Shown: piece after piece, positions 12,268 through 21,730 of the stretch | Layout of the letters: every line of letters begins with the position of its first letter | Numbering within the stretch: position 1 is the stretch's first letter | From: Seiridium cupressi | Lineage: Eukaryota > Ascomycota > Sordariomycetes > Amphisphaeriales > Sporocadaceae | Assembly: GCA_036674765.1 (NCBI GenBank) | Contig: JARVKI010000016.1 | Coordinates: 62,001 to 126,000 of the forward strand | Length of the DNA: 64,000 bases | Reading direction: 5' to 3' | Made by a program: the position numbers and the translations under genes | The notes under the pieces: model-generated | Database searches by the model: none | What the model was told of the DNA's origin: nothing | The model's input: only the letters and a program-made list of their open reading frames with translations

Positions 12268-13068
12268 TCAGGCATAGCCCATGGGTTCATGTTTGGCTCC
12301 ATCCGTATCCGGCGTCTGCTTGTAGCCTGTGCCACCTTGCGAGTATGGTGCGTCGGCAGGGGTCGATGACGAGGCTCCGTACCATGCGCTGTTGTTTGTC
12401 GAGTGGCCCTCGTCGATTTTGCTGTATAATCCCGTTGACTTGTTGCCTTTCTTTGCTTTCAATAGCTTGAAAAGCCAGATTGGCAACCATAGGCCGCTGG
12501 CGACACAAAATGCTTTCCATACTACATGTCCCGTTCGGAACTTCTTGCCCTGAGATTTGCGCTTACGTTCTAGCGAAGAACTGTTAGCATCCATCCATTT
12601 TTCGTCCCCGAGGATGCGGCGCCTACCCTTCAAACCATAATAGATGAGTGCGATAATGAACGTCACGACAAAAATGGTCCCCAGCACGATAATCAGGATT
12701 GCCCACCACGGTAGATTCGATGACCCGCCAGCGCCGCCGCCACCATGACCTCCGCCCGTGGAAACCGCTGTGTGGCCGCCCTTGTAGGAACTGTTGCTGC
12801 TGCTGCTACTTCCACTCTTGTTACTCGAGGACGAAGAACTGGAGCTTGAACTGCTCGATGAGCTATCGCCATGTGACCCTGATGAGCTGCTGCCATGGCC
12901 TCCCGAACCTCCGCCTCCCTTGGGCGTTCGCCTCGAAATCCCAAGAAGACGCATTCTAGATCGGCGCCTGGATTCGCGTCGCGTAAAACCTTGGACCGCT
13001 GAAATGATAGCGCAACTGTTACCAATTACACGCGACAATAGAATGACGGGAAGAAATGGGAAGAGACT
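12268..13068 (-). CDS. Ser-rich single-pass membrane protein (N-terminus incomplete)
   Basis: The frame is open from a 3' splice site at 13069-13070 (branch-like CTGAC, acceptor TTTAG) to a TGA at 12268, about 266 codons. It has no ATG near the 5' end, so a short upstream exon is missing from the model. The first residues after the acceptor are strongly hydrophobic (SLFPFLPVILLL) and may be a signal peptide. Next are a basic segment, a Gly/Ser-rich low-complexity region with a run of more than ten serines, one clear membrane span (LPWWAILIIVLGTIFVVTF and onward), then a basic cytosolic tail with a second hydrophobic patch. The layout resembles fungal wall-stress-sensor-like or SKG6-type proteins, but I cannot name it. 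The stop is suspicious because the frame continues for 90 codons. Likely plasma membrane; inference. Confidence 0.6.
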   Translation of the reverse strand, partial: SLFPFLPVILLSRVIGNSCAIISAVQGFTRRESRRRSRMRLLGISRRTPKGGGGSGGHGSSSSGSHGDSSSSSSSSSSSSSSNKSGSSSSSNSSYKGGHTAVSTGGGHGGGGAGGSSNLPWWAILIIVLGTIFVVTFIIALIYYGLKGRRRILGDEKWMDANSSSLERKRKSQGKKFRTGHVVWKAFCVASGLWLPIWLFKLLKAKKGNKSTGLYSKIDEGHSTNNSAWYGASSSTPADAPYSQGGTGYKQTPDTDGAKHEPMGYA

Positions 13069-13737
13069 CTAAAGAGTGCATGTATCAATGTCAGCCGCAG
13101 GTTTTGATGTAGGACTCCAGCATATCTAAGAGGGCGCAGCACTCGCTGCTTGGTAGCTGCACGCCCCAGTCTGATCCTCCTTCTCCTTGTTATTTCGCGA
13201 AGGGCGTGATTGCGGAGGACAAACCAATCACCAACCCCGTCTGGACGCATCCTTCGTGTAGGAACGCCCCGAAATGTACATGTTAGACGACGGGCAGGGT
13301 TGGCACGGCTCTATCAATAAGGCTGATTATGTGTGGCTCCACGTTTCTCCAGGGTTCTGATAAGGCGGCTGGGCTCTGCACTGTAGCTCGGGACTTTTAG
13401 GGTCTTCCCACGAGCCGGTGGAGGCCTCGTTTGTCTACCAATAGTACAAGTTTTCATAACCCTTGGCATTATGAGCCTGTACAGTTGTTCAACATCCCAT
13501 GATTACGTACACACCCTCTCTCACTAAGTCTTATAGCATGGATCTCAACCTGCCTATGATGTATTTTCAGTTGCATATACGCTACGGCATGCACAAGGCC
13601 CCATTATTCACCCTCGGTCATATGATGGTCCACGAAGCCAACAGCCTGGCCTAGAGAATGTCTACATTGTATCTACATAGTTAACCACTTGATTAAGCCA
13701 TATTTGGGGATTGAATTGGGAACATGGCCAGGGACAC
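13069..13737. other. Region upstream of the membrane-protein gene
   Basis: It should contain the missing first exon and promoter of the membrane-protein gene. I could not fix a donor site or start codon: an ATG at 13250 and one near 13125 are candidates without a good donor. Nothing else is supported. Confidence 0.3.
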
Positions 13738-14757
13738 TCAGACTTGGTTTTGTCCTTTTGCAGCGTCCTGGTCTTGCGTAGCGTCCTGGTCTTGTGTAGT
13801 GTCATGGTTGTGTGTAGTGTCATGGTTGTGTGTAGCGTCCTGCTCTTTCTCTTTCTCTTTCTCTTTCTCTTTCTCTTTCTCTTTCTCTTTCTCTTTCTCT
13901 TTCTCTTTCTCTTTCTCTTTCTCTTNNNNNNNNNNNNNNNNNNNNNNNNNNNNNNNNNNNNNNNNNNNNNNNNNNNNNNNNNNNNNNNNNNNNNNNNNNN
14001 NNNNNNNNNNNNNNNNNNNNNNNNNCTCTTTCTCTTTCTCTTTCTCTTTCTCTTTCTCTTTCTCTTTCTCTTTCTCTTTCTCTTTCTCTTTCTCTTTCTC
14101 TTCTTGTTTCTGTTCTTGTTTTTCCTCCCCGATCTCTACCTCTACCTCTTTCTTTTCACCAATCTCTATGACCATATGGAACGTAGGATATGGATCATGT
14201 AACAGCGCCCCACTCAGCATGACGACCTGCCGGATGACCCAATCCTTCCCAGTGACGCCCCAGAGCTGTTGGGCAAGATTACCTACACTCCTTATGACAG
14301 GGCTCTTTTTCTCGCATACCGGCCACGTGAACGAGCTAGGCTTTACGATCACCTGGGGAGTAGACTGGTCTTGGCGTTGCCGTCCAATCTCGTCCAAAAT
14401 CGACTGCCGAACAGCTGCGTTTCGGATTCTGTGGAAGGCAACGTACCGCAATGCTCCCAAATCCCCTCCGGCGGCCACATAGTTGGCCATGATCATCTGG
14501 TGGAGGCGCATGATTGTGAGCCGGTCGTGGGGTTCGGCTTTATTGACAAGTTGAGTATTCCAGACAACATACACACTGTACTTTGTCGAAATGCTGCAGG
14601 TGTGTACTATGTCGATATTCTCCGTCATGACATCGTACGACTGCCATTCGCAATCTGGGCCTACGTAGGCATCTACAAACGCATAAAACTCCGGTACGTT
14701 CCAAGTGAACGGCTTCCTAATGAGCTTAAAATCGTCGACATCTCGTAGCATGGGCAT
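13738..14757 (-). CDS. Hypothetical protein with Glu-Lys hexamer repeat, interrupted by an assembly gap
   Basis: Open frame from ATG 14757 (MPMLRDVDDFKLI...) to TGA 13738-13740; 340 codons counting the 100 N. The first ~220 residues look like a folded globular domain (many W, F, Y and H; no motif I recognise). A long run of alternating Glu and Lys follows, encoded by a CTCTTT/AAAGAG hexamer, then a tail of 6-residue repeats rich in His, Asn, Gln, Asp and Thr (DATHNH, DTTQDQ types). The gap lies inside the EK run, so the true length is unknown. The frame on both sides agrees only if the real gap is congruent to 1 modulo 3. EK runs usually form single charged helices or solvated tails. Function not recognised; probably lineage-specific. 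Confidence 0.65.
   Translation of the reverse strand: MPMLRDVDDFKLIRKPFTWNVPEFYAFVDAYVGPDCEWQSYDVMTENIDIVHTCSISTKYSVYVVWNTQLVNKAEPHDRLTIMRLHQMIMANYVAAGGDLGALRYVAFHRIRNAAVRQSILDEIGRQRQDQSTPQVIVKPSSFTWPVCEKKSPVIRSVGNLAQQLWGVTGKDWVIRQVVMLSGALLHDPYPTFHMVIEIGEKKEVEVEIGEEKQEQKQEEKEKEKEKEKEKEKEKEKEKEKEKEXXXXXXXXXXXXXXXXXXXXXXXXXXXXXXXXXXEKEKEKEKEKEKEKEKEKEKEKEKEKEQDATHNHDTTHNHDTTQDQDATQDQDAAKGQNQV
13763..13842. repeat. 18-bp tandem repeat, about 4.4 copies
   Basis: Four 18-bp units start at 13763, 13781, 13799 and 13817 with a partial fifth to 13842. The first two are of the type gcgtcctggtcttgtgta and the next two gtgtcatggttgtgtgta. They encode the repeated D-A/T-T hexapeptides at the C-terminus of the EK-repeat protein on the minus strand. 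Confidence 0.85.
13843..14102. repeat. CTCTTT hexanucleotide microsatellite with assembly gap
   Basis: Pure CTCTTT units run from 13843 to 13925 (83 bases, about 14 units) and from 14026 to 14102 (77 bases, about 13 units), separated by exactly 100 N. The repeat is coding on the minus strand (Lys-Glu). A round 100-N block normally marks a gap of unknown size, so the array is at least about 26 units. Confidence 0.95.
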
Positions 14758-15513
14758 TTTCGATGCTACGATAACTTGCAATTACGATGATTTGACGACG
14801 TCTGTCTGTACAATATTTAACCAAAGAAAATAAATAACGAGATCAGAGAAATAATATACGTATTCTAATACTTGACCGGACCGGAGGAAATAAAAAAGAG
14901 GGCACATCGTTTTACATTTCAAACATGTACATTATGAGACTATGTGCCATAAAGTTTTGTATTGACAAAGGAGATCAAGAAGCATGTGTCAAGGGTTTCA
15001 TGTAGACAAAGGATTAGGTTCATATTTAATAAGGACAGGCTAAGGAATAGTTGCAGCACTTCGTGCTACAACTGTTCTTTATCCCTTATCCTACCATACA
15101 CCACGTGACACATGTCGTGTTGCATGACCACACCAGATGCCAGAAGCCCAGCTCATATTCAATCGCAAACCCAACTTTATGACGTAAACACTGGGGGACG
15201 ACAGGGAATGCCAGGTGCCTGGGTTTAGGCCATGGATTCTATGATGTTAAATCTCTTGTGCTTTTCACCTTGCCTACTTCCAAGTCTTAATTAGAGCTGT
15301 CAGTGAATGAATCCTAGCCGCTGCGAAGCCTACCTACTCCAGCCCTTGACCAATGTGTGAAGTAAGATTCCTGCGTCTCCGATCCTAGTTTTGTGTCTTT
15401 CACTGTAAACTTAGCTAGCGAATGATTCCATTTGGACCGAGTGGAGATGCCTATGAGGCGTGTGTGGATACTTTAACAAAATATATGTACAAAGGGTTAC
15501 TAAACGAATCAAG
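14758..15513. other. AT-rich intergenic region with one hairpin
   Basis: Promoter side of the EK-repeat gene and 3' side of the amidohydrolase gene. It is AT-rich with no ORF of note. At 15049-15073 an inverted repeat has 11-base arms (AGTTGCAGCAC / GTGCTACAACT, one mismatch) around a 3-base loop. Confidence 0.4.
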
Positions 15514-17073
15514 TTACTGAGCCTCTAGCAGAGCACCTGTGTCAAGAAACCCGGCATTGATGAAGGCATCTTCGGCCGCCTGAAAGTCAATACCGTCCGC
15601 CTTCTGTTTGAGCATCTGACGGCTCTCCAGAACATTTCTTGCAACCTCCTTCCACGAAAGCCTCGTGCCAGGCTCAACCGCACCCTTAGCCGCGTTGGGC
15701 GCCGAAGCAACATTGGTTTCTACCAGCTTGCCCTTCTCCTTCCTCACAACACCGTCGATGATGACCGTGTCGATGTCACTTGGGTTGCTATGAAGCACGA
15801 CCGCCGCAACTGGGTCCTCGGCAGCCGCGGCCAGCATACTCGGGGTCTCGCCGTCGAAAATAACGATGTCGGCCTTCATTCCCTCCTTCAGGCTACCAAT
15901 CTCGTTCTGAAGTCCACAAGCCTTGGCACTACCAAGCGTACCGAGGTTAAAGACTTGTTCCGCAGAAAATCCGACTTTTTGAGTCCACAGCCCCTTCCTG
16001 GTCAGCTGTTCGCCTCGATCGGCGCGAGCCGCTTGGAGCAGTAGTCGCATCTGTCCAGGAATGCCCGTGACGCCCCAGCTGTGGCAGTCCACGCCGATGC
16101 TGGCATTGTGGTAGTGGTCGTCGAACAGAGCCACTGGCATCCTGCCCATCTGCAGCTCGGTGTTCGGCGTGCTGGACACACTTGCGCCTGAGGTCTGGTA
16201 TAGTTTGCCGTCTCCTTCGTGTGGCCAGTTCGTGTGGGAGAACAAGACGTCCGGACCAAGTAGACCATGGGAATTCAACACCTCGATTGCAGTAGGGGTT
16301 TCTTTGCCTTGCATTGCGCCTCCCATAGTGTGGGTCGTGATAAGCTTGGCTTTGCCCTTTGCTGGGTCTCTCAGCGTAGCATAGAACGGCTTGATGACCT
16401 CTGCAGGCGAGTAGATGCTGTCATTGGCGTACCCTACGTGGACTCTGCCGTCCCCGAATGGACCAGCACGGGCCAGTGCCTGATATGTCACGAGATTCTC
16501 TTCCGATGTATCGTCTTCAGTCAACCAGGGATCCCGAGACTTGAGGCGTCGTGGAGGCGTATAGCAGTAGATTGCCCGCATTCCCGCTGACAATAGAGCT
16601 TGAATGGCTGCTTGAGCTACCTGAAGCGTCAGTTTCTGCTGATCATCTATGACTGTTGTAGATTACTCACGATGATCTGGTGTTATATTGCAACTGGAAT
16701 GATCGACCAGCGTCGTAGTTCCAGCATCGATAGACTCCAGCGCTCCCGACAATTCACCCCAGAAGAGGTCCTCAGCAGACCACAAAGCACCTACAAAATT
16801 GCCTCTGGGCAAGTATCCCATGAGAGATTGGTTGGCGTGAGCGCCTTTGTACTGTGTCTGCCAGAGATGCCGATGAGTGTCGATGAAACCCGGGCTGATG
16901 ACCTTATCCTTGCAGTCAATCACTTGGGTGTCCGAGCTAACGTCGATGTTCTCTGCGATACGTGAGATATACTGGCCGTCTACCAACAGGTCAGCCACAG
17001 TAGGCACGACGTGATTATCATCATCGTGAATCAGAAGCGTTCCTCCTTGCAATAGGATCTTTGATGCAGTCAT
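15514..17073 (-). CDS. Amidohydrolase (metal-dependent, chlorohydrolase/deaminase-like), 501 aa
   Basis: Exons 17073-16671 and 16616-15514. The 54-bp intron has donor GTGAGT, branch CTGAC and acceptor GGTAG, and joins CAT-C to CT so that NITPDH continues into PQAAIQALLSAG. The N-terminal beta domain leads to FIDTHRHLWQTQ, the HxH metal pair on the first barrel strand. Later come THTMGG, SHTNWPHE and GVDCHSWGVTG, which supply candidate further His ligands and the conserved Asp. The end has the usual GSLKEGMKADIVIFDG segment of the composite beta domain. The closest general match is the ATZ/TRZ-type amidohydrolases (cytosine, guanine or MTA/SAH deaminases and chlorohydrolases); the substrate cannot be told. 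No signal peptide is apparent, so probably cytosolic. Length and domain order are complete. Confidence 0.9.
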
Positions 17074-18177
17074 GTCGGTGCTTGGATCTGGTGTATTGAT
17101 GCTTTGTGTTCTTCAACCAAGTGTGGGACGTGTGTCTACCGAGGCTGTATGCGTCGAGTGGAATAGGAGAACCTGAGACGGACGAGTGCGCTGTTCTATA
17201 GGCGACATAGCGTTTCAGCTCTCATGGCAAATAGTATAGCTTCATGGACCTAGCCGGATCAAATGGACTTAGCGGCCGCCCGCCCGCACTACGACCGGCC
17301 GCTCGCCTAAATTGGACTCGATGCAACCTCGCCAATACGAGCGCGCCCCGAGCTTAATAATGCCCGAACCTTGATCGAACAATTTCTCCTAGACACGGGG
17401 CAAGTCTTGATGAAAGCGATAACATCTCCGTGACCGTTATCCGCAGCCTTCTGGGCAGCCCTGGTATGGACCCGGGTTGTCTCAACTCCTTGCTACGTCA
17501 TAGAGAGAGGAAATGCCCTTGTTCTTCACAGCATGCAGGCGACGGTTAGCTGATCTGGTATGTCACAGCACATAAAGGGGCACCAGGCTTTGATAAACTG
17601 GGATCATACCTGCATGGGTTCTGGGAGATTATATGTAGTCAGTTGAGCGGGCTTGATAGGCAATGGCCACACCCTGGCACGCATGATACAGATGGCGCAA
17701 TGCATTTCTCATATAGTCTAGCAATAATCAGATTGGCAAAGCTTGGTTCCTATGACATTGAGATACATCGACAAAAACAATCGCTGTCCACTGGTGAAAC
17801 ATGCTTTCTCGTCTCCACTAATAGCAGCGCCCATTCTATCTCTCGCTTGAATTGGAAACAAAAAGGTCGAGTCCCCCAACTGCTGTACCTGCGTTGAGCT
17901 GTGCCGCTGCTCTGCTAGAGAATTTGACTGAGAATATCGCGCCTGTGAAACAGTAGGTGGCAACTAGATGTATTTCTGAGCAATTGTCGAAAGCCAAGTC
18001 CCCTCGTTTTTGATCAGACCTGGGACCATGGCCCGTTCGTCAGAGCAAGGATTTCCAATGGTTGTGGCGGAGAGGGAATAACATGAGGGAAAGCAGCAAT
18101 ACACGATCGCGTATACCAGTTGTCCAACGCTGAAACGGTAGACGTCGGAGTATATCGATGGCCGCTCACGCTCGAGA
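17074..18177. other. Intergenic region between amidohydrolase and Argonaute genes
   Basis: Contains the amidohydrolase promoter, with a GC-rich patch around 17268-17305 that includes repeated CGGCCG, and the Argonaute 3' flank. No gene supported; the ~80-codon ORFs near 17640-17960 face each other and lack features. Confidence 0.4.
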
Positions 18178-21100
18178 CTAGATATAGTACATGGAGTCCT
18201 GCAACCTACCCTTGACCTTTCGGGCCATTATGCTACCTGTATTTGATGCAGTGGCCCCAGAGATGCTCGACGCATTATCTGAGCCCTCAAAAAGTTCACT
18301 CATGTGTACTCGCTGTCGAGTGCACAGAATATCAGCGTAGTACGCCGGTGGGCATATACTAACCGCCTTGGTCGCGCGACCAAAGAGATAGCACATCTCA
18401 TGAGTGATCCTTTCAAGGTTGTTCGCAGCTTCGCCCTTGAAGGTGCTCCGAAAAACCTCGTCAAGCAGGACGGTGTAGTGAGCAGGGCGCGCGGTGCCTA
18501 TAGAAATCATTCAGTATTCCAGACACACAGTCTTTTGATATACGACTTTACCTTGCAATGCAGTGTGTGCAGTCAAAAAGAAGTCCCAAACTCTGGCCAA
18601 TGTCACGCCGCGGTCCACGACGGTGCCATTCTTGATGTTTCTCGAAGCCGTCATGTTGTTCGGGTCTGTAGGATAAAACCGCGTCTGGTGCCGCTTTACC
18701 GAGACAATCAAGGCAATCTTGGGCTGCGGTTTGCACAGCTTCTCGCATGCTGCACGAATGGAGGGTAGCTCGTCTTTCAATACTGTCGTGAACTGGCCCT
18801 CGGATACACCGTCACGGTAGATGACAATGTTTTCAAGTGCTCGACCAGGATTGTGCTTCAGCCAGAGTCGAATCCTCTCCCCGAACTTCGCTTCCAGATG
18901 GTCTTTATCGAGCATCTCCTGACGAGCCGTCTGTGTCCAGGCAGTCGCAGGCCATTGAGCCAAGTCCGTATCGATACTCGAGACCATGCCAACCATGCTG
19001 GGCACGTTTTCAAAATCACCAGCCATGTTGGTGGGATGAGTGACATCATAGCCAACAACCATTGTCTTGCCATCCTTCACCAGTGTAACGCCGCCCTCGA
19101 GCTTGTGGTTGATGCCGCCGGCCTTCAGATTGACCTTGAGACCAACATTGGCAAAATACTGGTCTTGCCCTCTGTCCTTGGTCACGTTGTTGTACACCAC
19201 CGAGACAGTATGAAACCCATAAGTTGTGTCTGCATGGGTTTTTACAGCGTTATAGATCTCGGTTCCTTTATCAGGAAGCACAACAAAGACAAATTGCGTT
19301 CGAGGGGTTAAGTTCGCCCTGAATTCTTGCTGGATGTAGTCCGAGGCCGAAGCTCCTCTAGGAATTCCAATCTTGAAACCTTCGGGGTGTGATGAATTGC
19401 CAGGAATCGAGATGCCCATGTTCCTCCAGAATTTTACCATTTCGCCAATAGTTGTGCTAAGCGGTGCAGCGTTGTATGATCGGCCCTCATTGTAGATGTA
19501 GACCCAGCTCCAATCCTGAATGGGTCTCCCGGCTTTCACAACTTTGACGTCCCGCACTACAAACACAATTAGCCATTTGTTATCAATAATGATTTTAGGG
19601 ATACCTACTGTTCCATGAGCCCTCAGCAACACGTGGCCTCTGTGGCTGCTTGGGATTCTTGAGGCTTGCATATAACACTTGCGGTGCTGGAAGCTCCCGG
19701 CCTCTGACGGTGAGAAGGCTCTTGTCAACAGCTAATCCAAAGGCCGTCTGAGACTTGAGTTAATATTTGGGATCTGCATCAAGGTTGATTCAACATACAT
19801 GGATGGAGTTATTGTCGAGACCAAGGGTGCTGCGGCCAGTGGCGACGAGGGACGTCGCGTTCGCGAATGGTGAGCGGCAGGAGAACTCGATCATCTCTCG
19901 TGTCTCCTCGGGCGTTGTCTTGCGACGTAGTGCTTGACCAGGGATGATCTCAACCAGCTCCACAGGCTTGTACACCGGTTTAGGTTTAGTGCCGGTGTTG
20001 ATCAATGGGAGATTTGGGTCGACTTGCCGGCCGTATCCTACAGGGCTGGTTAGCTAACAACGACGTGCAGCTATAAGATCACTCACGGATTTGGAAATAT
20101 TGGGCCACAGTAACCCGCTGGCCGTCCTTGAACCCTGCCGGTGCAGGAGCATTGATGACGAAGGAGACCTCGTTAGGACGCGCACCAAAACGGTTGACCG
20201 TTGGCTTATTCTCCTTGTTACCATCACTAGTCGTTGCCAGGCCAAATATGATTGTTTCCTTGATTCTTGCAACACCGGGTGGCTTGGAGTGACCCTTAGC
20301 TGGAGTAGATTTGGCCTTCTTAGACGACGCCTTGGACTCTGGAGACTCCTTGTCGACGAGAATCTGAACCTTGGCACGAAGCCGTGCGACGGCTTTGTTG
20401 AACATCCTCAAACCATAATCAGAATTGAGATCGTACTCTTTCATCAATTCGCCGAGGGTGCCCGAGAATCGGAAGACACCATGCGACACATTCGTGTTGA
20501 GAAGTACGCGACCTGTTGCAGGACGCACACTTTGAAAATACCCGCGAATAATGTTCGTGAACTCTGGAAACTTCAGCGACCGCGTCTCTTCTTTTTGGTT
20601 CAAAGGGAAATGTCGACTGCTCCCCAATGAGGCAATGTCCTTGTTAGACCGAGGGTGGTGTCCGACGATGACGTTGATAGCGTCGATGACATCTCCGAAA
20701 AGAGGAAAAGACGATCCAGAATTGTTCATCGTCGTCAAGAAAGACATAAGATCGGCGACTTGGGCCTCATTCGGACCATTGAAAGTTACAACGTAGGTGC
20801 TGTCCCGGCCCTCATCAGTGTAAAGGACCTTGAGAACACCTTTCTCGGGAAGGGTGAGGGGCTTGAGAGACACCACCTGGCTCTTGTACTCCGAGACAAT
20901 TGGAACAGCAGTGCCGATCTGCTCGAGTGCCAGCTGGACTACTCGCTGCAGCTTCCTACCCTTGGGTTCGAGTGCTTTTTTTTCGTTGTCGGTCTTGGGC
21001 TCGAAGCCCTCCCTCGGAACCTTGACGACCGTCAACGTATACTTACACAGTGACTGCATGGTTTGAGGTTTCAGCTGCAAATTGAAGTAGTTGGCCCACA

Positions 21101-21730
21101 AGACAACCTCGTTGCCTCTGGTGCCGAATGCCGGTCTGAGTGGGATAAATTCTGATGCAGTCTGAGACCCAGACACTGCGAGCTTTCCCATCGACGTAGT
21201 GAGCTGCAATTCCTTGAGGACCTTGTCCTCGAGCTGGGTTACCTTGGCATCAGGGGTAGGAACAGCATCGGTGCTGTGCGCTTATTAGTCATAATAAGTA
21301 AACACTGTATCAGGAAGGTGATCACATACTTGTAAGCCAAGGCTTCCCCAGCAAACTTGTCGCCCCGCCCACCTCTGAATCCTCCTCCACCACGACCTCG
21401 ATCACCGCCACGGAATCCGCCACCACGATCTCCTCGGAATCCACTGCCGCCACCGCGGTCGCCCCGATAGCCACCGCCACGGTCTCCTCGAAAGGCCCCG
21501 CCGCCGCGAATATTGCCGCTGGAGTCAAACCCAGAGAAGCTGGCTCCGCCGCGGCCACCTTGATAGTCACCGCGACCACGACCACCCTGGAAATCACCTC
21601 GGCCACGACCACCCTGGAAATCACCACGGCCACGACCACCTTGGAAATCACCACGGCCACGACCACCTTGGAAATCCCCACGACCACCTCCGCGACCGCC
21701 GCGGCCCTGGCCACGCCCACGATCAGCCAT
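18178..21730 (-). CDS. Argonaute (RNA-silencing slicer), 1096 aa
   Basis: Six exons: 21730-21330, 21273-20087, 20037-19799, 19747-19609, 19556-18552, 18497-18178. The five introns are 49-56 bp with GTRNGT-like donors. The exon sum is 3291 bases with the frame kept throughout. Order: an RGG/DFQGG-rich N-terminus (residues 1-130), the Argonaute N domain, ArgoL1 (near residue 353, HFPLNQKEETRSLKFPEF), PAZ, MID, then PIWI. The slicer residues appear complete: Asp in YDVTHP (about 826), the Glu-finger region RQEML, Asp in YRDGVSEGQ (about 901), and His in TARPAHY (about 997). The end has the conserved THEMCYLFGRAT and CPPAYYAD blocks. It should bind small RNAs and cleave targets in quelling or meiotic silencing; the paralogue type (QDE-2-like or Sms2-like) needs a tree. 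Confidence 0.95.
21548..21685 (-). repeat. 27-bp coding minisatellite in the Argonaute N-terminus
   Basis: About five copies of a 27-bp unit encode RGRGDFQGG (the last copy has Tyr for Phe), residues about 16-61 of the Argonaute. RG-rich tails are common arginine-methylation and RNA-binding segments in Argonautes. Near-identical copies suggest slippage-prone length variation. Confidence 0.85.

Noticed and set aside
13711..14482. Plus-strand ORFs of repeating Leu-Phe and Ser-Phe
   Set aside because: They are readings of the CTCTTT microsatellite on the opposite strand to the globular-domain frame, and hydrophobic runs of this kind are an artefact of the repeat.
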